Positions 1 through 8,960 are shown, counted from the first letter of the stretch. The stretch is 64,000 bases of DNA from JAHRVQ01 sp029941905 (GCA_029941905.1 JAPYTQ010000028.1:7419-71418), one strand, 5' to 3'. Program-made: numbers and translations. The notes: a model not told the origin generated them from the sequence alone.

Positions 1-2862
1 GGTAATGAAAAATGGAGTCCAATCGATGTAGTCGATTAATTCCTCGATCGGGTAGTCTTCGAAGACTCTGGTCCCCAGGAATGACGGTTTTGGTGGCGAG
101 TAATTCTGCCATTGTACGGGGCTTCGGTTGTCAACGGCATCTATAAACCGCAACACGTTTCCTTTCGGTCGTCGATTTTTATTTCTGATGCGAATCTTCT
201 CGTATTCTTCCCGGATGCTTTTGCAGTAGTCTGGTTTCAGCTCGTCACTCATTAGCTTGGTAGCAACACCCACAGCCCTGGAGGCATCAGCGACATAAAC
301 CGTTGATTCCGATTGGTAGCAGGGTTCTATTTTTACAGAAGTATGCGCCTTGGATGTTGTCGCACCCCCAATCAACAGCGGCAATTTAATTTGCAGGCGT
401 TCCAATTCGGACGCGACATGAACCATTTCATCAAGCGAAGGGGTGATCAGCCCGCTCAGGCCGATGATGTCGACGTTTTCTTCCTGGGCTGCCTTGAGAA
501 TTTTGTCGCTGGAGACCATCACCCCAAGATCAATGACCTCATAGTTATTACACTGCAGCACAACACCCACGATGTTCTTGCCAATATCATGTACATCACC
601 CTTGACAGTCGCCATCAGGATCTTGCCCTTGGTACGGTTTTTTGCGTCCTTCTCATCTTCAATATAAGGTTCAAGGTACGACACCGCCTGTTTCATAACC
701 CGCGCGCTTTTAACTACCTGTGGCAAAAACATTTTTCCAGCACCGAACAGGTCTCCAACCCGGTTCATTCCGTCCATTAGAGGTCCTTCTATGACTTCCA
801 GGGGGCGGTCGAATTGTGTTCGGGCGGCTTCAGTGTCTTCAATGATGTAAGTATTGATGCCTTTCACCAGCGCATGAGCCAATCGTTCAGCTGGATCAGC
901 CTCGCGCCAGGTGAGGTCTTCGATTTTTGCGCTTGATCCTCTGCCTGCAAAACGTTCCGCGACTTCTAACAAGGCTTCTGTGGCGTCGTCACTTCGATGC
1001 AGAATGACGTCTTCTATCTTGTCACGTAATTCTAGCGGTATTTCTTCATAGATGGCCAGCTGTCCGGCATTGACAATACCCATGGTCAACCCGGCTTTGA
1101 TGGCGTGGTATAGGAACACCGCATGTATCGCCTCGCGTACCTGGTTGTTCCCCCGGAACGAAAAGGAAACGTTGCTAATCCCGCCGGATATTTTTGCCAG
1201 CGGCAGGCTCCTGGTAATGAATTCACAAGCATCAATAAAGTCTTTGCCATACAGATTGTGCTCCTCGATACCGGTTGCAACCGCAAAGACATTGGGGTCG
1301 AATATAATATCCTGGGGCTCGAATCCCACATCGTTAACCAGGATGTCATAAGACCTTTGACAAATTTGTTGCTTGCGCTGCAGGCTGTCGGCCTGTCCAT
1401 CTTCATCAAAAGCCATAACAATGACTGCAGCGCCATGCTTACGGCAGATAGATGCCTGTTCCTTGAATTCAGCTTCGCCCGCTTTGAGGCTGATGGAATT
1501 GACGATGGACTTACCCTGCAGGCACTTTAATCCAGCCTCGATAATTTCCCACTTCGAGGAATCTACCATGACAGGTACTCGGCTGATATCAGGCTCCGCG
1601 GCAATCAGGTTGAGAAAATGAACCATGGCTGCTTTTGAATCAAGCATGCCTTCGTCCATATTGATGTCAATAATCTGCGCGCCGTTGTTAACTTGTTGTA
1701 AGGCAACATCCAATGCCTCTTCATAACTTTCTTCACGGATCAGGCGAGCAAATTTTGCGGAACCGGTGACGTTGGTTCGTTCGCCTATATTAACAAACAG
1801 CGAATCCTGATTGATACGGAAGGGTTCCAGCCCGCTTAATAAACAATCCGTGGTGGTCTGTGCAAATTTTCGGGGCGAATGAGTTGCAGAAATACGAGTA
1901 AACTCCTCGATATGTTCCGGGGTTGTGCCACAGCAGCCACCGATAATATTTACGAGACCAGAGGATAGGTAACTTTCCATTGAAGTCACCATCTCGGGAA
2001 TGGTTTCGTCGTACTCGCCGAATTCGTTGGGTAGACCGCGGTTTGGATATGCGCTGACGTAACAGTCGGCAACTTTGGAAATGTCTTCGACATAGGTTCT
2101 AAGTTCGTCCGCACCGAGCGCGCAGTTAAAACCAACTGATATTGGATTGGCATGCCGAATGGAAGCCCAGAACGCCTCGACAGTCTGGCCGGATAGCAAT
2201 CGACCACTGGCGTCTGTAATAGTGCCGGAGATCATGATGGGATACTCGGTATCCAGTGATTCAAAAACAGAAAGTGCCGCATAGATTGCTGCTTTTGAGT
2301 TCAACACGTCAAACACGGTTTCGATTAATATGATGTCGACACCGCCTTCGATGAGGGCTGTGATTGCTTCTGAATAGTCCTCCACCAAGTCATCGAAGGT
2401 AACACTGCGGTAGCCTGGATCATTGACGTCGGGGGACAGGCTGGCAGCGCGGGTAGTAGGTCCCACGGCACCGGCTACAAACCTGGGTTTGTCCGGAGTT
2501 GCTACCTCGTCAGCTGCTTGCCGCGCGAGTCTGGCGGCTTTAAAGTTTATTTCGCGGGCGTAGTCCTCCAAATCGTAGTCTGCCTGGGAAACGCGATTGG
2601 CTGTAAACGTGTTGGTTTCGATAATATCCGAACCACTACGGAGGTATTTCAAGTGGATGTCTTTCAGCGCAACCGGCATCGTCAGGGCAAGAAGTTCGTT
2701 GTTACCTTTGAGATCAGTAGGATGATCGACAAAACGCGAACCGCGAAAATCGGACTCTGTCAGTTTCAGGTCCTGGATCATGGTGCCCATGGCACCGTCC
2801 ATGACTAAAATGCGTTGGCTGAGGTGTTCTTTGAAGAGCTGGTACTTCGATGACTGTTTCAT
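1..2862 (-). CDS. metH: Cobalamin-dependent methionine synthase MetH (3' end outside window)
   Basis: Translating the minus strand from the ATG at 2862 gives about 954 uninterrupted codons running off the left edge. The modules appear in MetH order. The homocysteine domain starts with VMDGAMGTMIQ and carries the zinc-ligand segments GFNCALG and GGCCGTTPEH. The pterin-binding domain follows (NIGERTNVTGS, then DINMDEGMLDSKAAM). The cap and B12-binding domains contain GDVHDIGKNIV, whose His (about residue 755) is the lower cobalt ligand. The last visible residues (DWTPFF) open the SAM-dependent reactivation domain. The enzyme moves a methyl group from 5-methyl-tetrahydrofolate to homocysteine in the cytosol. 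E. coli MetH is about 1,227 aa, so about 270 C-terminal residues are missing here. It is divergent from nfuA. No cobalamin or SAM riboswitch was recognised upstream. Confidence 0.97.
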   Translation of the reverse strand, partial: MKQSSKYQLFKEHLSQRILVMDGAMGTMIQDLKLTESDFRGSRFVDHPTDLKGNNELLALTMPVALKDIHLKYLRSGSDIIETNTFTANRVSQADYDLEDYAREINFKAARLARQAADEVATPDKPRFVAGAVGPTTRAASLSPDVNDPGYRSVTFDDLVEDYSEAITALIEGGVDIILIETVFDVLNSKAAIYAALSVFESLDTEYPIMISGTITDASGRLLSGQTVEAFWASIRHANPISVGFNCALGADELRTYVEDISKVADCYVSAYPNRGLPNEFGEYDETIPEMVTSMESYLSSGLVNIIGGCCGTTPEHIEEFTRISATHSPRKFAQTTTDCLLSGLEPFRINQDSLFVNIGERTNVTGSAKFARLIREESYEEALDVALQQVNNGAQIIDINMDEGMLDSKAAMVHFLNLIAAEPDISRVPVMVDSSKWEIIEAGLKCLQGKSIVNSISLKAGEAEFKEQASICRKHGAAVIVMAFDEDGQADSLQRKQQICQRSYDILVNDVGFEPQDIIFDPNVFAVATGIEEHNLYGKDFIDACEFITRSLPLAKISGGISNVSFSFRGNNQVREAIHAVFLYHAIKAGLTMGIVNAGQLAIYEEIPLELRDKIEDVILHRSDDATEALLEVAERFAGRGSSAKIEDLTWREADPAERLAHALVKGINTYIIEDTEAARTQFDRPLEVIEGPLMDGMNRVGDLFGAGKMFLPQVVKSARVMKQAVSYLEPYIEDEKDAKNRTKGKILMATVKGDVHDIGKNIVGVVLQCNNYEVIDLGVMVSSDKILKAAQEENVDIIGLSGLITPSLDEMVHVASELERLQIKLPLLIGGATTSKAHTSVKIEPCYQSESTVYVADASRAVGVATKLMSDELKPDYCKSIREEYEKIRIRNKNRRPKGNVLRFIDAVDNRSPVQWQNYSPPKPSFLGTRVFEDYPIEELIDYIDWTPFFIT

Positions 2863-3017
2863 TTTTACTAACTCTTGGGTCCAGGGCCGGGGTGCCCGGG
2901 GCTTTAATATCGCTGCAGTTTAGCAGCTATCTTTACAGTCCGATTTGAAGATCTTATGGGATAAGCATGAATGATCTTCATAGTTCCTCACTGTCAGGAT
3001 AAGTCTCCAGGTAATGG

Positions 3018-3040
3018 AAAACCCCTGTAAAAGCAGGGGC
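3018..3040 (-). promoter_or_regulatory. Short terminator-like hairpin in the metH leader
   Basis: Read in the metH direction, CCCCTG and CAGGGG pair around a 6-nt loop and are followed by four T residues, about 160 nt upstream of the metH ATG. A second stem (TGAAGATC/GATCTTCA at 2946-2980, 19-nt loop) lies nearer the gene. This could be a weak premature terminator in the metH leader, or a chance structure in the divergent metH/nfuA promoter region. The T tract is short. Confidence 0.25.
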
Positions 3041-3125
3041 TTACATAGATAAGTTGGCGCAGGCACGCTTGATTCAGTAAACTTCTCTTTTACATTAAAA
3101 TTATGCAGGTGCATCGAGGCCTCCC

Positions 3126-3707
3126 ATGGTTGAAGTTACAGAAAGAGCGCAGGAATATTTTGTCGAACTGCTGTCCAAGCAGGAAGCGGCAGATATCGGC
3201 ATCCGGATCTTTATCACAGATCCTGGTACCCCAATGGCCGAGACTTGTATTGCCTACTGTAAACCAGGCGAAGAGCAGGACGATGATATCCCGGTTGAGT
3301 ACAAGGGCTTTACCGGCTGGATTGACAGTCGCAGCCAGACGTTCCTGGAAGATGCCCTGGTGGATTTTGCGGAAGACAGAATGGGTGGGCAGTTAACCAT
3401 CAAGGCGCCCAACTCGAAGGTACCGCAGGTATCCGATGACAGTCCCCTGGAGGACAGGATCAATTACATACTTCATAGTCAGGTTAATCCTGGTCTGGCT
3501 TCACATGGTGGTATGGTTAACCTGGTTGAGATTGTTGATGAGGACATTGCGGTGCTGCAATTTGGTGGTGGGTGCCAGGGTTGCGGTATGGTCGATATGA
3601 CATTGAAAGACGGTGTTGAGAAGACGTTGCTGGAACAATTGCCGCAATTGAAAGCGGTGAGGGATGTGACGGATCACACGGTTACCGAGAATGCTTTTTA
3701 TAAATAA
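3126..3707 (+). CDS. nfuA: Fe-S biogenesis protein NfuA
   Basis: The 193-residue protein matches NfuA in length and architecture. A degenerate A-type scaffold domain (about 1-100) precedes a Nfu domain. The Nfu domain carries the CxxC in GGGCQGCGM (Cys150 and Cys153), which ligates a 4Fe-4S cluster at the dimer interface. NfuA delivers clusters to apo-proteins, mainly under oxidative stress or iron limitation. It stands alone, divergent from metH and convergent with the DAHP synthase gene. Family assignment is firm; the client proteins are unknown. Confidence 0.96.
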   Translation: MVEVTERAQEYFVELLSKQEAADIGIRIFITDPGTPMAETCIAYCKPGEEQDDDIPVEYKGFTGWIDSRSQTFLEDALVDFAEDRMGGQLTIKAPNSKVPQVSDDSPLEDRINYILHSQVNPGLASHGGMVNLVEIVDEDIAVLQFGGGCQGCGMVDMTLKDGVEKTLLEQLPQLKAVRDVTDHTVTENAFYK

Positions 3708-3778
3708 GAGGGTGGGTGAAGGAAAGAAATCTGCAACAGATAAAACTCAGCTCAGTTGAGATTTTTCTGATCAATCCG

Positions 3779-3812
3779 CGTTGAAAGGAAAGACCTTCCT
3801 TTCCTTTCAACG
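3779..3812. terminator. Long perfect hairpin between convergent nfuA and DAHP synthase
   Basis: A perfect 14-bp inverted repeat (CGTTGAAAGGAAAG / CTTTCCTTTCAACG) with a 6-nt loop sits between two convergent genes. Position and symmetry suggest a bidirectional terminator. There is no strong T tract, so it may act mainly as an mRNA 3'-end barrier. Confidence 0.55.
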
Positions 3813-3893
3813 CTACTACCTTCTTATCTCAAAATACTGTTCTAGTCTCAAGCCTTCGTTGTCTTCCATGGACTCGTGTACGAACTGTTCGGC

Positions 3894-5000
3894 TCAGCCT
3901 GTCTTCGCTAACGAGTCCGCCGGGGTGAGGGGCTGTCGATCTGCCAGCACATCTTTGACCTGGGTCCTGAGACCCCGGATCATTTCCTCGGTCTTTTTCC
4001 AGTCGACACAAGCATCGGTTACTGACACGCCATACGCCAGTTTGGATCTGTCTTGAGGGATCTTCTGGTTTCCGGCGTGAATGTTACTTTCTATCATGAA
4101 GCCGATGACGGAGCGGTTTCCCTGTTTGATTTGCTCGGCAACATCACTCAAGACGTTGGCTTGCCGTTCATGGTTCTTTTCCGAGTTGGCATGGCTGCAG
4201 TCAACCATTACGTTGGCTGCAATACCGGCTTTGAGTAACCGTTGCTCACAGTGGCTGACGTTCTCTGCATCGTAGTTTGTTGTTCCGCCACCGCCGCGTA
4301 AGACAATGTGGGCATGACCATTGCCTTTCGTGTGTATTACTGACACTTCTCCCTGGTGGTTGATACCCAGGAAGCGATGGGGAGCCGAGACAGATTGTAG
4401 TGCATTGATGGCAACCTCAAGACCGCCGTCAGTGCCATTTTTGAAACCCACTGCTGAGGATAAACCACTGGCCATTTCTCTGTGGGTCTGGGATTCTGTG
4501 GTTCGCGCTCCAATCGCGCTCCAGGCAATCAGATCCTGCAAAAACTGGGGAGAGATGGGGTCCAGTGCTTCTGTCGATGTCGGCATTCCCATTTCAGACA
4601 AGTCTGCCAGCAAATTACGCCCAAGAAAGAGGCCTTCTGAAATGTTGAAGGAATCGTTCAGGTGTGGGTCATTGATGAAGCCTTTCCAGCCAATGGTGGT
4701 CCTGGGTTTTTCGAAGTACACCCGCATCACCAGAAAAAGCGTATCGGACACTTCCTCAGCCAGGGCTTTTAACCGCCGGGCGTAGTCCAACGCGGCATCT
4801 ATGTCGTGAATTGAGCAGGGTCCGACAACCAGAAACAAGCGCGGATCCTTGCGATCAATAATATTCTTGATCGTTATTCGAGCGTTGGAGACAGTCGCCA
4901 GGGCATTTTCAGAAATAGGCACTTTGTGCTTTAACCGCTCCGGTGTTATCAGCTTTTCTTCACTTAACACGTTTAAGTCATCCACTTTGATCTTGGTCAT
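3894..5000 (-). CDS. 3-deoxy-7-phosphoheptulonate (DAHP) synthase, class I
   Basis: The 368-residue enzyme condenses phosphoenolpyruvate and erythrose 4-phosphate, the committed step of the shikimate pathway. Class I (AroF/G/H) signatures are visible: LVVGPCSIHD, MRVYFEKPRTTIGWKG, ARTTESQTHREMASGLSSAVGFKNGTDG split over adjacent segments, and VDCSHANS. The ATG at 5000 was chosen over an in-frame TTG at 5036. The TTG lies in the T tract of the upstream attenuator, while the ATG follows a GGGG stretch at usable spacing. AroF, AroG and AroH types cannot be told apart by eye. An aromatic-rich leader peptide and terminator lie directly upstream, so expression is probably attenuated by the supply of charged aromatic tRNA. 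Confidence 0.95.
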   Translation of the reverse strand: MTKIKVDDLNVLSEEKLITPERLKHKVPISENALATVSNARITIKNIIDRKDPRLFLVVGPCSIHDIDAALDYARRLKALAEEVSDTLFLVMRVYFEKPRTTIGWKGFINDPHLNDSFNISEGLFLGRNLLADLSEMGMPTSTEALDPISPQFLQDLIAWSAIGARTTESQTHREMASGLSSAVGFKNGTDGGLEVAINALQSVSAPHRFLGINHQGEVSVIHTKGNGHAHIVLRGGGGTTNYDAENVSHCEQRLLKAGIAANVMVDCSHANSEKNHERQANVLSDVAEQIKQGNRSVIGFMIESNIHAGNQKIPQDRSKLAYGVSVTDACVDWKKTEEMIRGLRTQVKDVLADRQPLTPADSLAKTG

Positions 5001-5034
5001 TGTCCAGCCCCGCTTTGCGCTGTCTGCTTGATTC

Positions 5035-5071
5035 AAAAAAAAACCCCGGTAGACGACGCCTATCGGGGTTT
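5035..5071 (-). terminator. Rho-independent attenuator of the DAHP synthase gene
   Basis: On the minus strand AAACCCCG pairs with CGGGGTTT, helped by an inner TAG/CTA, and is followed by nine T residues, 34 nt before the ATG. A competing fold is visible. CGCCTA (5081-5076) can pair with TAGGCG (5062-5057) inside the terminator, and CGCCTA can otherwise fold back in the 7-bp hairpin at 5093-5077 (AGGCGGT/ACCGCCT). These mutually exclusive helices are the classical terminator/antiterminator layout. Confidence 0.82.
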
Positions 5072-5110
5072 CCTGTAGGCGGTTCGACCGCCTGTTTTGG
5101 TTAAAGCGAT

Positions 5111-5218
5111 CTAACTATTATCGAAATAGTAAAAGCCCAGCCAAAAGTAATCTGCACGCATGGTGTCAGATCTAGCCGGGGCTGAGTGTGTAAATCGCTT
5201 TGTCATATTCTTATTCAT
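5111..5218 (-). CDS. Aromatic-rich leader peptide of the DAHP synthase attenuator
   Basis: A 35-codon reading frame ends with YFWLGFYYFDNS: seven aromatic residues (Tyr, Phe and Trp) within nine codons, just before the hairpin cascade. Such clustering is the hallmark of a ribosome-stalling leader peptide. Three in-frame ATGs exist (5218, 5206, 5161). The predicted transcript start falls at about 5219, so the first ATG would be leaderless. The true peptide may therefore begin at 5206 or 5161 (16 residues, MRADYFW...). AAAGCGAT early in the frame can pair with ATCGCTTT just after the stop, giving a further ribosome-sensitive helix. No strong Shine-Dalgarno is seen. Confidence 0.75.
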   Translation of the reverse strand: MNKNMTKRFTHSAPARSDTMRADYFWLGFYYFDNS

Positions 5219-5225
5219 CGCGGTT

Positions 5226-5253
5226 ATCATAACGTCAGAATTCCACCTTGCAA
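5226..5253 (-). promoter_or_regulatory. Sigma-70-like promoter of the attenuated DAHP synthase gene
   Basis: TTGCAA and TATGAT are separated by 16 bp. This predicts a start near 5219, at the head of the aromatic leader region. The position fits the attenuator model well. The match is by eye only. Confidence 0.55.
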
Positions 5254-5261
5254 GTGTTTTC

Positions 5262-5450
5262 TCATTTGGTCAGATAAACCACATCCGCATCGTTGAAGTC
5301 ACGCAAGCTGGAAACGATGACAGTTTGGCCTTCGGTTAGACCAGACAGTGCCTCAACACGGCTGACACTGATCATGTCTATTTCGACTCACGCCGGGCAG
5401 CAATTTGCGCAAGATCAACTTTTTGCTGGTTCCCCAGGTCAGTTTTTCTA
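5262..5450 (-). pseudogene. Remnant of an RND/ABC efflux periplasmic adaptor (HlyD/MacA-like C-terminus)
   Basis: The minus strand from 5375 to the stop at 5262 encodes a tail with VEALSGLTEGQTVIVSSL followed by RDFNDADVVYLTK. This resembles the end of membrane fusion proteins, which typically read V-SGL-xGxxVI-S near the C-terminus. Just upstream the frame is interrupted (ESK then TAG), and no adaptor body or pump follows. The piece lies between the DAHP synthase promoter and the TauE/SafE gene. The call rests on a short motif; chance similarity is possible. Confidence 0.4.
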
Positions 5451-5577
5451 GCCTGGATCTGTTGCCGTTTTTAACTGATTCGACAAAAATAGTTTTAACA
5501 ACAATGGTTTGACATTACCGCCCAGCTGCATACCATGCGTTTTGGAATTTAACTGCATGATGTAAGGAACTTGTCTG

Positions 5578-6342
5578 GTGGAGCTGGATCTTTCCATAGC
5601 TGGTATTGCCGCTCTGTTAATAGCTGGCCTGATTGCCGGTTTTATCAATACCCTGGCGGGGGGCGGCTCAATGCTCACCTTACCTGCCTTAATGATGATG
5701 GGAATGCCTGCGGATATAGCCAATGCGACCAACCGTGTTGGCGTGTTGCTGCAGTCGCTGGTGGCAGTGAAAGGATTCAGGAAGTACGATCGTCTTGATT
5801 CAGCTGCGATTGTTCCAATGCTTGCTCCAACACTGGTTGGGGCCGTGTTGGGTGCATTGATGGCATCGTATCTGCCGGTCTGGCTTTTAAAACCCACCTT
5901 GTTGGGGAGCATGATAGCGATGGCACTGGTGATGTTGATCCGTCCGGACATGGTTGCGCCTGCCGATGGGACCTCCGCATTGAGTGTCAGGGAGAAGCCA
6001 GCCGCAGCCTTTGGGTTGTTTTTTGCTGGCGTCTATGGTGGTTTTGTCCAGGCCGGGGTTGGATTTATATTACTGGCAGCGCTGGCAGGTGGCTTACGCT
6101 ATGATCTGGTTCGGGCAAACGCATTAAAAATGGTAGCCACGGCGGTACTGAGTGTTGTTGCCCTGTTCATCTTTATCGCCCGGGACCAGGTATATTGGAT
6201 ACCGGGGCTTATTTTAGCCGCGGGCACAATGGTGGGCGCGTCGGTTAGTGTTCGATTCGCGATCAACGTGTCACAGACCACTCTAAAATGGTTACTTTTT
6301 GTTATGGTTTGTATTACCTGTGGTGGTGCCTTGTTTTTGTAA
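5578..6342 (+). CDS. TauE/SafE family permease (sulfite exporter family)
   Basis: This is a 254-residue polytopic membrane protein with about eight hydrophobic segments. It opens with the family signature GFINTLAGGGSMLTLPAL, and the second half has an equivalent GVYGGFVQAGVGFILLAAL. The family exports sulfite, sulfoacetate or related organic anions, but the substrate cannot be read from sequence. The GTG start at 5578 is preceded by AAGGAA at suitable spacing. The glnS gene follows after 26 bp, so the two may be cotranscribed. Confidence 0.88.
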   Translation: MELDLSIAGIAALLIAGLIAGFINTLAGGGSMLTLPALMMMGMPADIANATNRVGVLLQSLVAVKGFRKYDRLDSAAIVPMLAPTLVGAVLGALMASYLPVWLLKPTLLGSMIAMALVMLIRPDMVAPADGTSALSVREKPAAAFGLFFAGVYGGFVQAGVGFILLAALAGGLRYDLVRANALKMVATAVLSVVALFIFIARDQVYWIPGLILAAGTMVGASVSVRFAINVSQTTLKWLLFVMVCITCGGALFL

Positions 6343-6368
6343 TAACTTACTGAGTTTAAGTGAACTAA

Positions 6369-8048
6369 ATGTCGGAAGATCCTGAAAAATATCCATCTAA
6401 TTTCATCCGAAACATCATCGAAAAGGATGTCGCGGACAACAGGAACAGCGGTAACGTGGTTACCCGCTTTCCGCCGGAGCCCAATGGTTATCTACACATC
6501 GGCCATGCGAAGGCGATCTGCCTGAGTTTTGGTGTCGCCAGGGAGTTTGGCGGTGTCACCTACCTGCGATTTGATGACACCAACCCGGTGAAAGAAGACA
6601 CTCGCTATATTGATGCCATCAAGGAAGATATTTCCTGGCTTGGATTTGAGTGGCGCGAAGTCCGTAATGCGTCGGATTACTTTGAGCAACTTTACCAGTT
6701 TGCAGAAAACCTGATTAAGCAAGGTAAGGCTTATGTCGATTCCAGCAGTGCCGAAGAAATCCGGGTAAACAGGGGCACGTTGACTTCTGCCGGTAAAGAG
6801 AGCGCTGACAGAAGTCGGACAATTGACGAAAATCTTGATCTGTTTCGCCGTATGCGTGCCGGAGAGTTTGAAGACGGAGCGCAGGTCCTGCGACTCAAAA
6901 TCGACATGGCATCACCCAACATTAATATGCGGGATCCTGCGATCTACAGGATCCTTCATACCGAGCATCATCAAACCGGTGACACCTGGTGCATCTATCC
7001 CTTGTATGACTACACCCATTGCATTTCAGATTCATTGGAGGGCATCACCCATTCGTTGTGCGATCTCAGTTTTGAAGACCATCGCCCTTTGTATGACTGG
7101 GTACTGGATGAATTGAAAATGAACTGTCATCCGCAGCAAATCGAATTCTCGCGACTCAATTTGCAGTACACCGTGATGAGCAAGCGTAAATTAAAACAAC
7201 TCGTCGAAGAGAAGCTGGTGGATGACTGGGACGACCCGCGCTTGCCGACAATTGCAGGTTTAAGGCGCAAGGGGTACACACCCGCGTCCATTCGCGACTT
7301 TTGCCGCCGCATAGGCGTGACCAAGAGTGACAATAATGTAGAACTGGCATTGCTGGAGAGTTGCATCAGGGATGATCTGGGAGATACAGCACCGCGAGTC
7401 ATGGGCGTACTGAACCCGCTAAAGCTGGTACTGGAAAATTACCCTGAAGACAAGACAGAGGAACTGACCGTTGCCAATCACCCGAAAGATGAATCCATGG
7501 GGACGCGTAAGCTGTGTTTTTCCCGTGAAATCTACATCGACAGGGAGGATTTTCGCGAAGCAGCCAATCGCAAGTACAAACGACTGGTCGCAGGTGGTGA
7601 GGTCCGGTTGAGATATGGCTACGTGATTAAGGCCAATGAAGTTATCAAGGATGAACAGGGCAACATCATCGAACTGCGCTGCAGTTATGATCCGGACACC
7701 CTGGGTAAGAATCCGGAAGGGCGAAAGGTCAGGGGGGTCATCCACTGGGTGTCTGTGCAACATGCGTTGCCCGCCGAAGTGAGATTGTATGAACCTTTGT
7801 TTACCGTCGATTTTCCCGATGCGTCTGATGAGGACTATCATGACCTGATAAATCCGACATCCCTGACCGTTAAACAAGCCTTCGTTGAGCAAAGCCTGAA
7901 AGAGGCGACTATCGAGCAGCGGTTTCAATTCGAGCGGGAAGGGTACTTCTGTATTGATCGCAAGCATTCAAAAACTGACGCACTGGTTTTCAACCAAATC
8001 GTCGGCCTGCGTGATTCATGGGCGAAAATAGAAAAATCATCCTCTTAA
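6369..8048 (+). CDS. glnS: Glutaminyl-tRNA synthetase
   Basis: The 559-residue class Ib aminoacyl-tRNA synthetase charges tRNA-Gln. It shows RFPPEPNGYLHIGHAKAI (HIGH motif near residue 43), LRFDDTNPVKE, and the KMSKS equivalent VMSKRKL (about residue 270), followed by the beta-barrel anticodon domains. Length equals E. coli GlnS (554 aa). A dedicated GlnRS is typical of Gammaproteobacteria, which supports the taxonomic reading. Confidence 0.98.
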   Translation: MSEDPEKYPSNFIRNIIEKDVADNRNSGNVVTRFPPEPNGYLHIGHAKAICLSFGVAREFGGVTYLRFDDTNPVKEDTRYIDAIKEDISWLGFEWREVRNASDYFEQLYQFAENLIKQGKAYVDSSSAEEIRVNRGTLTSAGKESADRSRTIDENLDLFRRMRAGEFEDGAQVLRLKIDMASPNINMRDPAIYRILHTEHHQTGDTWCIYPLYDYTHCISDSLEGITHSLCDLSFEDHRPLYDWVLDELKMNCHPQQIEFSRLNLQYTVMSKRKLKQLVEEKLVDDWDDPRLPTIAGLRRKGYTPASIRDFCRRIGVTKSDNNVELALLESCIRDDLGDTAPRVMGVLNPLKLVLENYPEDKTEELTVANHPKDESMGTRKLCFSREIYIDREDFREAANRKYKRLVAGGEVRLRYGYVIKANEVIKDEQGNIIELRCSYDPDTLGKNPEGRKVRGVIHWVSVQHALPAEVRLYEPLFTVDFPDASDEDYHDLINPTSLTVKQAFVEQSLKEATIEQRFQFEREGYFCIDRKHSKTDALVFNQIVGLRDSWAKIEKSSS

Positions 8049-8078
8049 ATACTCTTAACTAAAGAAGGAGAGTTACCA

Positions 8079-8930
8079 ATGAAGTTTGGATTAATACCCG
8101 TCAATATCGGCGTACAGTCAACGGAACAAATGATTGGCCTTGCGCAGCTTGCAGAGAGTCGTGACTTTGAATCGGTCTGGACCTTCGAACATGTGATCAT
8201 TCCGATGGATTACCAGTCAAAATATCCCTACAACGAATCTGGCAAGATGGGCGCGGATCCCGAGGCAAATCTTATCGACCCGCTTATTGCACTGGCGGCA
8301 ATTGCCAGCCAGACCACGACGCTGCGACTGGGTACCGGGGTCAATATTCTCTCCCAGGTTAATCCCCTTTATATGGCAAAACAGGCGGCGAGTCTGGATA
8401 TGATCTCGAACGGCCGGTTTATGTTGGGTGTGGGCATTGGCTGGCTGCGGGAAGAGTTTGAAGCCCTGGGTGTCCCTTACGAAAAACGTGGTGCGAGATT
8501 TGATGACTATGTTACCGCGATCCGAAAAGTCTGGTCCGGGGACGTGGTCGAGCACCAGAGTGAATTTGTCAGCTGGTCCAATTTCAAAAGTTATCCGATT
8601 CCTGTCCAGAATCCCATGCCCGTAGTCATGGGTGGTATCAAGGGGAAGATCCATGAGCGTATTGCTAAACACGGCAACGGCTGGTTTGCACCGACGACGG
8701 ATATCAGCGAGCTCACCGGTCATATGGACAAGATCAAAACCTGCTGTGACAGCATTGACCGTGATTTCGCGGAGATTGAGATTACCTGCATGTGGCCAGG
8801 ATTTGGTGGCAAGGAAGCCGTGCAGGGATTGGCAGATGCAGGTGTTCACCGATTGGTTGTTCCCCTGATGGCACTGGGTGAAGATCCTGTCGCTGGGATC
8901 AACAAGCTTGCGGACGATGTCATTGCCTGA
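8079..8930 (+). CDS. LLM class (luciferase-like) F420/FMN-dependent oxidoreductase
   Basis: The 283-residue TIM-barrel protein has family features: FESVWTFEHVIIP near the N-terminus, LRLGTGVNILSQVNPLYMAKQAASLD, and GRFMLGVGIGWLREEFEALG. Proteins of this shape use FMN or F420H2 to oxidise diverse substrates. F420 use is uncertain in a proteobacterium, and substrate is unknown. AAGGAGAG precedes the ATG. The gene is 30 bp downstream of glnS and 30 bp upstream of the PLP dehydratase, so all three may share a transcript. Confidence 0.88.
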   Translation: MKFGLIPVNIGVQSTEQMIGLAQLAESRDFESVWTFEHVIIPMDYQSKYPYNESGKMGADPEANLIDPLIALAAIASQTTTLRLGTGVNILSQVNPLYMAKQAASLDMISNGRFMLGVGIGWLREEFEALGVPYEKRGARFDDYVTAIRKVWSGDVVEHQSEFVSWSNFKSYPIPVQNPMPVVMGGIKGKIHERIAKHGNGWFAPTTDISELTGHMDKIKTCCDSIDRDFAEIEITCMWPGFGGKEAVQGLADAGVHRLVVPLMALGEDPVAGINKLADDVIA

Positions 8931-8960
8931 CCTGCGCATGATCAGCAATGTGAAGGTGTT

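Noticed and set aside
2863..3125. Cobalamin or SAM riboswitch before metH
   Set aside because: I found no B12 box or SAM-type kink-turn pattern; only short local hairpins are present.
5448..5951. 167-codon minus-strand frame opposite the TauE/SafE gene
   Set aside because: Low-complexity residues and full overlap with a clear membrane protein gene show it is a shadow.
7419..7967. Long antisense frame inside glnS (182 codons)
   Set aside because: It is a codon-bias shadow of a certain gene, with no RBS or domain features; the same applies to long antisense frames in aro, the LLM gene and putA.
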